8,667 bases of DNA from an uncultured Eubacteriales bacterium (GTDB lineage Bacteria; Bacillota; Clostridia; Oscillospirales; Oscillospiraceae). A program made the position numbers and the translations under genes. The notes below the pieces were generated by a model. It searched no databases. It was not told where the DNA came from and saw only the letters and a list, made by a program, of their open reading frames with translations. Location of the stretch: contig URCB01000071.1 of assembly GCA_900546255.1 (NCBI GenBank), positions 1 through 8,667 on the forward strand, in the 5' to 3' direction. Positions within the stretch are counted from its first letter, which is position 1, and each line of letters opens with the position of its first letter. Below, one piece after another: positions 7,340 through 8,667 of this stretch.

Positions 7340-7368
7340 ATGGTATCATATTTCCCCCCGCAATGCAA
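7340..7368 (-). promoter_or_regulatory. Candidate promoter for ftsH
   Basis: On the minus strand an extended -10 (TG-A-TACCAT, hexamer 7340-7345) lies 17 bp from TTGCAT (-35, 7363-7368) in an AT-rich patch. The hexamers are imperfect (4/6 and 3/6), partly offset by the TG extension. Transcription would start near 7333, giving a leader of about 118 nt before the TTG start. Confidence 0.5.
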
Positions 7369-7456
7369 GAAACGCCCTGTGACTTAGGTGTTAAGAAATT
7401 ATGAAATCCCGCAAATCTGCCCCCGGGTTTCCCCAAAAATTCCAGGGGAAAGGGGC

Positions 7457-7485
7457 TTTTTCTTCCCTGGGATCCATGGTATAAT
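7457..7485 (+). promoter_or_regulatory. Extended -10 promoter for rlmB
   Basis: TGG-TATAAT (perfect -10 at 7480-7485 with the TGn extension at 7477-7479) has only a weak -35 (TTTTTC, 7457-7462, 17-bp spacing), as is usual for extended -10 promoters. The predicted start is near 7492. An imperfect inverted repeat CCAGGG...CCCTGG (7442-7447 and 7465-7470) brackets the -35 region and could be an operator. Confidence 0.7.
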
Positions 7486-7538
7486 ACATAAAATGTGCAG
7501 ATTTTCTGCCCGTTTCCCCTGTAATTTCTTCCTGCGGT

Positions 7539-7567
7539 CCTGGGCCCGGCAGCCGCCGCGGCCCAGG
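7539..7567 (+). other. Stem-loop just upstream of the rlmB ribosome binding site
   Basis: A perfect 8-bp stem (CCTGGGCC, 7539-7546, with GGCCCAGG, 7560-7567) ends about 9 bases before the GGAG ribosome binding site at 7576-7579. It lacks a following U tract, so it is not a terminator. It may affect translation or message stability. Confidence 0.4.
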
Positions 7568-7584
7568 CCGGGATTGGAGTCTTC

Positions 7585-8370
7585 ATGAAAGAAACATACC
7601 CCCGCCCCCGTCCGAAGCGGCCCCAGGACGGCGCCAGCGCCGACGGGATCATCGAAGGCCGCAACGCCGTGGCCGAGGCCCTGCGGGCCGGCACCCCCAT
7701 TGACAAGGTCTTCCTCCTCAAGGGCGAGGTGGACCTTCCCCTGCGCCAGCTGGCCAACCAGGCCCGGCAGCAGGGGGCCGTGCTGGCAGAGGTGGACCGG
7801 CACAAGCTGGACGCCATGAGCCGCACCCACGCCCACCAGGGCATCATCGCCGTGGCCGCCGTGCGGGAGTACGCCTCGGTGGAGGACCTCCTCCAGGCCG
7901 CCCGGGACAGGGGGGAGCCCCCCCTCCTGGTGGTCTGCGACGAGCTCTCCGACCCCCACAACCTGGGGGCGGTGATCCGCACCGCCGAGTGCGCCGGGGC
8001 CCACGGGGTCATCATCCCCAAGCGCCGCAGCGCCGGCCTCACCGCCGTGGTGGCCAAGACCTCCGCCGGGGCGGTGTCCCACCTGCCGGTGGCCCGGGTG
8101 GCCAACCTGCCCTCCCTGCTCAAGCAGCTGAAGAAGGAGGGCCTCTGGATCTTCGGCGCCGCCGCCGACGGCCCCGTCTCCCTGTATGAGGCCGACCTGA
8201 AAGGCCCCGCCGCCATCGTCATCGGCTCCGAAGGCAGCGGCATGAGCCGCCTGGTGGCCGAAACCTGCGACGTGCTGGTGCGCATCCCCATGAAGGGGAA
8301 GCTCAACTCCCTCAACGCCAGCGCCGCCGCCGCCATCCTCCTCTACGAGGCCGTGCGGCAGCGGCGGTAA
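7585..8370 (+). CDS. rlmB: RlmB/TrmH-family 23S rRNA (guanosine-2'-O-)-methyltransferase
   Basis: The 261-residue protein is a SPOUT-fold, SAM-dependent RNA 2'-O-methyltransferase of the TrmH family. After a basic, proline-containing leader (1-18) comes the SpoU substrate-binding domain (about 20-95, beginning IIEGRNAVAEAL). The catalytic domain has motif 1 LSDPHNLGAVIRTAECAGAHG (121-141, with N126 and R132), motif 2 IVIGSEGSGMS (211-221, E216) and motif 3 IPMKGKLNSLNASAAAAILLYE (234-255), which forms the knotted SAM site. All catalytic-site motifs are present. The SpoU domain and the length point to the RlmB group, which modifies G2251 (E. coli numbering) in the 23S P loop; other 2'-O-methyl targets cannot be excluded. 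The ATG at 7585 follows GGAG by only 5 bases, somewhat close. The gene lies 57 bp upstream of a Pro/Ala-rich gene and may share its transcript. Confidence 0.9.
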   Translation: MKETYPRPRPKRPQDGASADGIIEGRNAVAEALRAGTPIDKVFLLKGEVDLPLRQLANQARQQGAVLAEVDRHKLDAMSRTHAHQGIIAVAAVREYASVEDLLQAARDRGEPPLLVVCDELSDPHNLGAVIRTAECAGAHGVIIPKRRSAGLTAVVAKTSAGAVSHLPVARVANLPSLLKQLKKEGLWIFGAAADGPVSLYEADLKGPAAIVIGSEGSGMSRLVAETCDVLVRIPMKGKLNSLNASAAAAILLYEAVRQRR

Positions 8371-8427
8371 CCCACGCCCCCCACAGGGGGTCCATTCCCC
8401 CCGCCGTCCCATGGAGGTTTTGATACA

Positions 8428-8667
8428 ATGGCAGATGACAAATTCAGTTTAGGGGACATTCTGTGGGAATACGCCGACTACACCCCCCCGGCGGCCACGC
8501 CGGCCAAGCCCGCGGCACCCCTGCCGCCGGAGACGCCCCAGCAGCCCACGGTGCCTCCGGTCTCCCCGGGGATCACCTCCCCCCAGCCGGTGGCCCCGCT
8601 GGGATCGCCCAAACCGGCCCCCAAAGCCCCTGGCGGGGCGGCGGCCCCCCGGCCGGCCCAGCAGCCC
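8428..8667 (+). CDS. Pro/Ala-rich protein of unknown function, 3' end outside the window
   Basis: The frame from the ATG at 8428 stays open to the window edge (80 residues seen). It has GGAGG at 8413-8417, ten bases before the start. The first 18 residues, MADDKFSLGDILWEYADY, look like a short amphipathic, acidic head. From residue 19 on the chain is almost wholly Pro, Ala, Gln, Gly, Ser and Thr with a few Lys, a disordered linker with neither signal peptide nor membrane segment so far. Such a linker usually joins a short N-terminal docking piece to a folded domain, which would lie beyond the window. It starts 57 bp after rlmB with no clear terminator between, so it may be in the same operon. 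I do not recognise the family. Confidence 0.7.
   Translation, partial: MADDKFSLGDILWEYADYTPPAATPAKPAAPLPPETPQQPTVPPVSPGITSPQPVAPLGSPKPAPKAPGGAAAPRPAQQP

Larger units (their letters stand above)
7216..7584. other. Divergent regulatory region between ftsH and rlmB
   Basis: This 369-base gap holds the ftsH leader on the minus strand, back-to-back promoters for ftsH and rlmB, and several stem-loops: 7273-7294 and 7309-7327 in the ftsH leader, 7428-7451 between the promoters, and 7539-7567 in the rlmB leader. Apart from the alternative upstream ftsH start at 7269 I see no credible coding sequence. I did not find a CIRCE-type (TTAGCACTC-N9-GAGTGCTAA) heat-shock operator, which might have been expected near a protease gene. 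Confidence 0.6.

Noticed and set aside
7428..7463. Terminator-like hairpin with a following T stretch between the ftsH and rlmB promoters
   Set aside because: The T stretch starts five bases after a 7-bp stem with a 10-base loop and there is no upstream plus-strand gene to terminate; it more likely forms the weak -35 region of the rlmB promoter.

Overview
The window looks like chromosomal core DNA from a GC-rich member of the Clostridia, most likely Oscillospiraceae of the Flavonifractor/Pseudoflavonifractor kind. This is inferred from four things: Firmicutes-type genes (YlmH, the DUF896/YnzC family, a DgkB-like lipid kinase), strong AGGAGG ribosome binding sites, housekeeping promoters of the TTGACA/TATAAT type, and a strong G/C bias at third codon positions. 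I see no transposase, integrase, tRNA, rRNA or CRISPR array.

Layout: positions 1-142 carry no convincing gene but hold a dense run of perfect inverted repeats, ending in a hairpin next to the tautomerase stop codon. From 143 to 1623 three minus-strand genes follow one another: ylmH (S4-domain ribosome rescue factor), a DUF896 protein and a tautomerase/MIF-fold protein. They are read from a promoter at 1706-1735. A plus-strand promoter whose -35 hexamer overlaps that of the ylmH promoter drives a diacylglycerol/lipid kinase (1840-2736), which ends in a strong terminator. The tail of that terminator overlaps the promoter of two tandem UspA-type universal stress proteins (2863-3276 and 3348-3755).

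The stress genes converge on a minus-strand pair: ftsH (membrane AAA+ protease, 5083-7215) and, downstream, a stand-alone 2-hydroxyacyl-CoA dehydratase (HgdB-like) domain protein (3800-5026). A clear intrinsic terminator lies between ftsH and the dehydratase-like gene. A stem-loop shared by the convergent units contains the dehydratase stop codon in its loop. A 369-base divergent region (7216-7584) holds promoters for ftsH (minus) and for an rlmB-like rRNA 2'-O-methyltransferase (plus, 7585-8370). A Pro/Ala-rich protein of unknown function starts at 8428 and runs off the end.

How the genes work together: several products belong to translation or proteome upkeep (YlmH in rescue of obstructed 50S subunits, RlmB in 23S rRNA methylation, FtsH in membrane proteolysis, UspA proteins in stress), but they sit in separate transcription units and do not form one pathway. 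I found no clear new multi-gene system. The points most worth a second look are the structured segment at 1-142, the divergent promoters sharing a -35 element, the paired UspA paralogs with a shortened nucleotide-binding loop, and the orphan HgdB-like gene behind an apparent attenuator.
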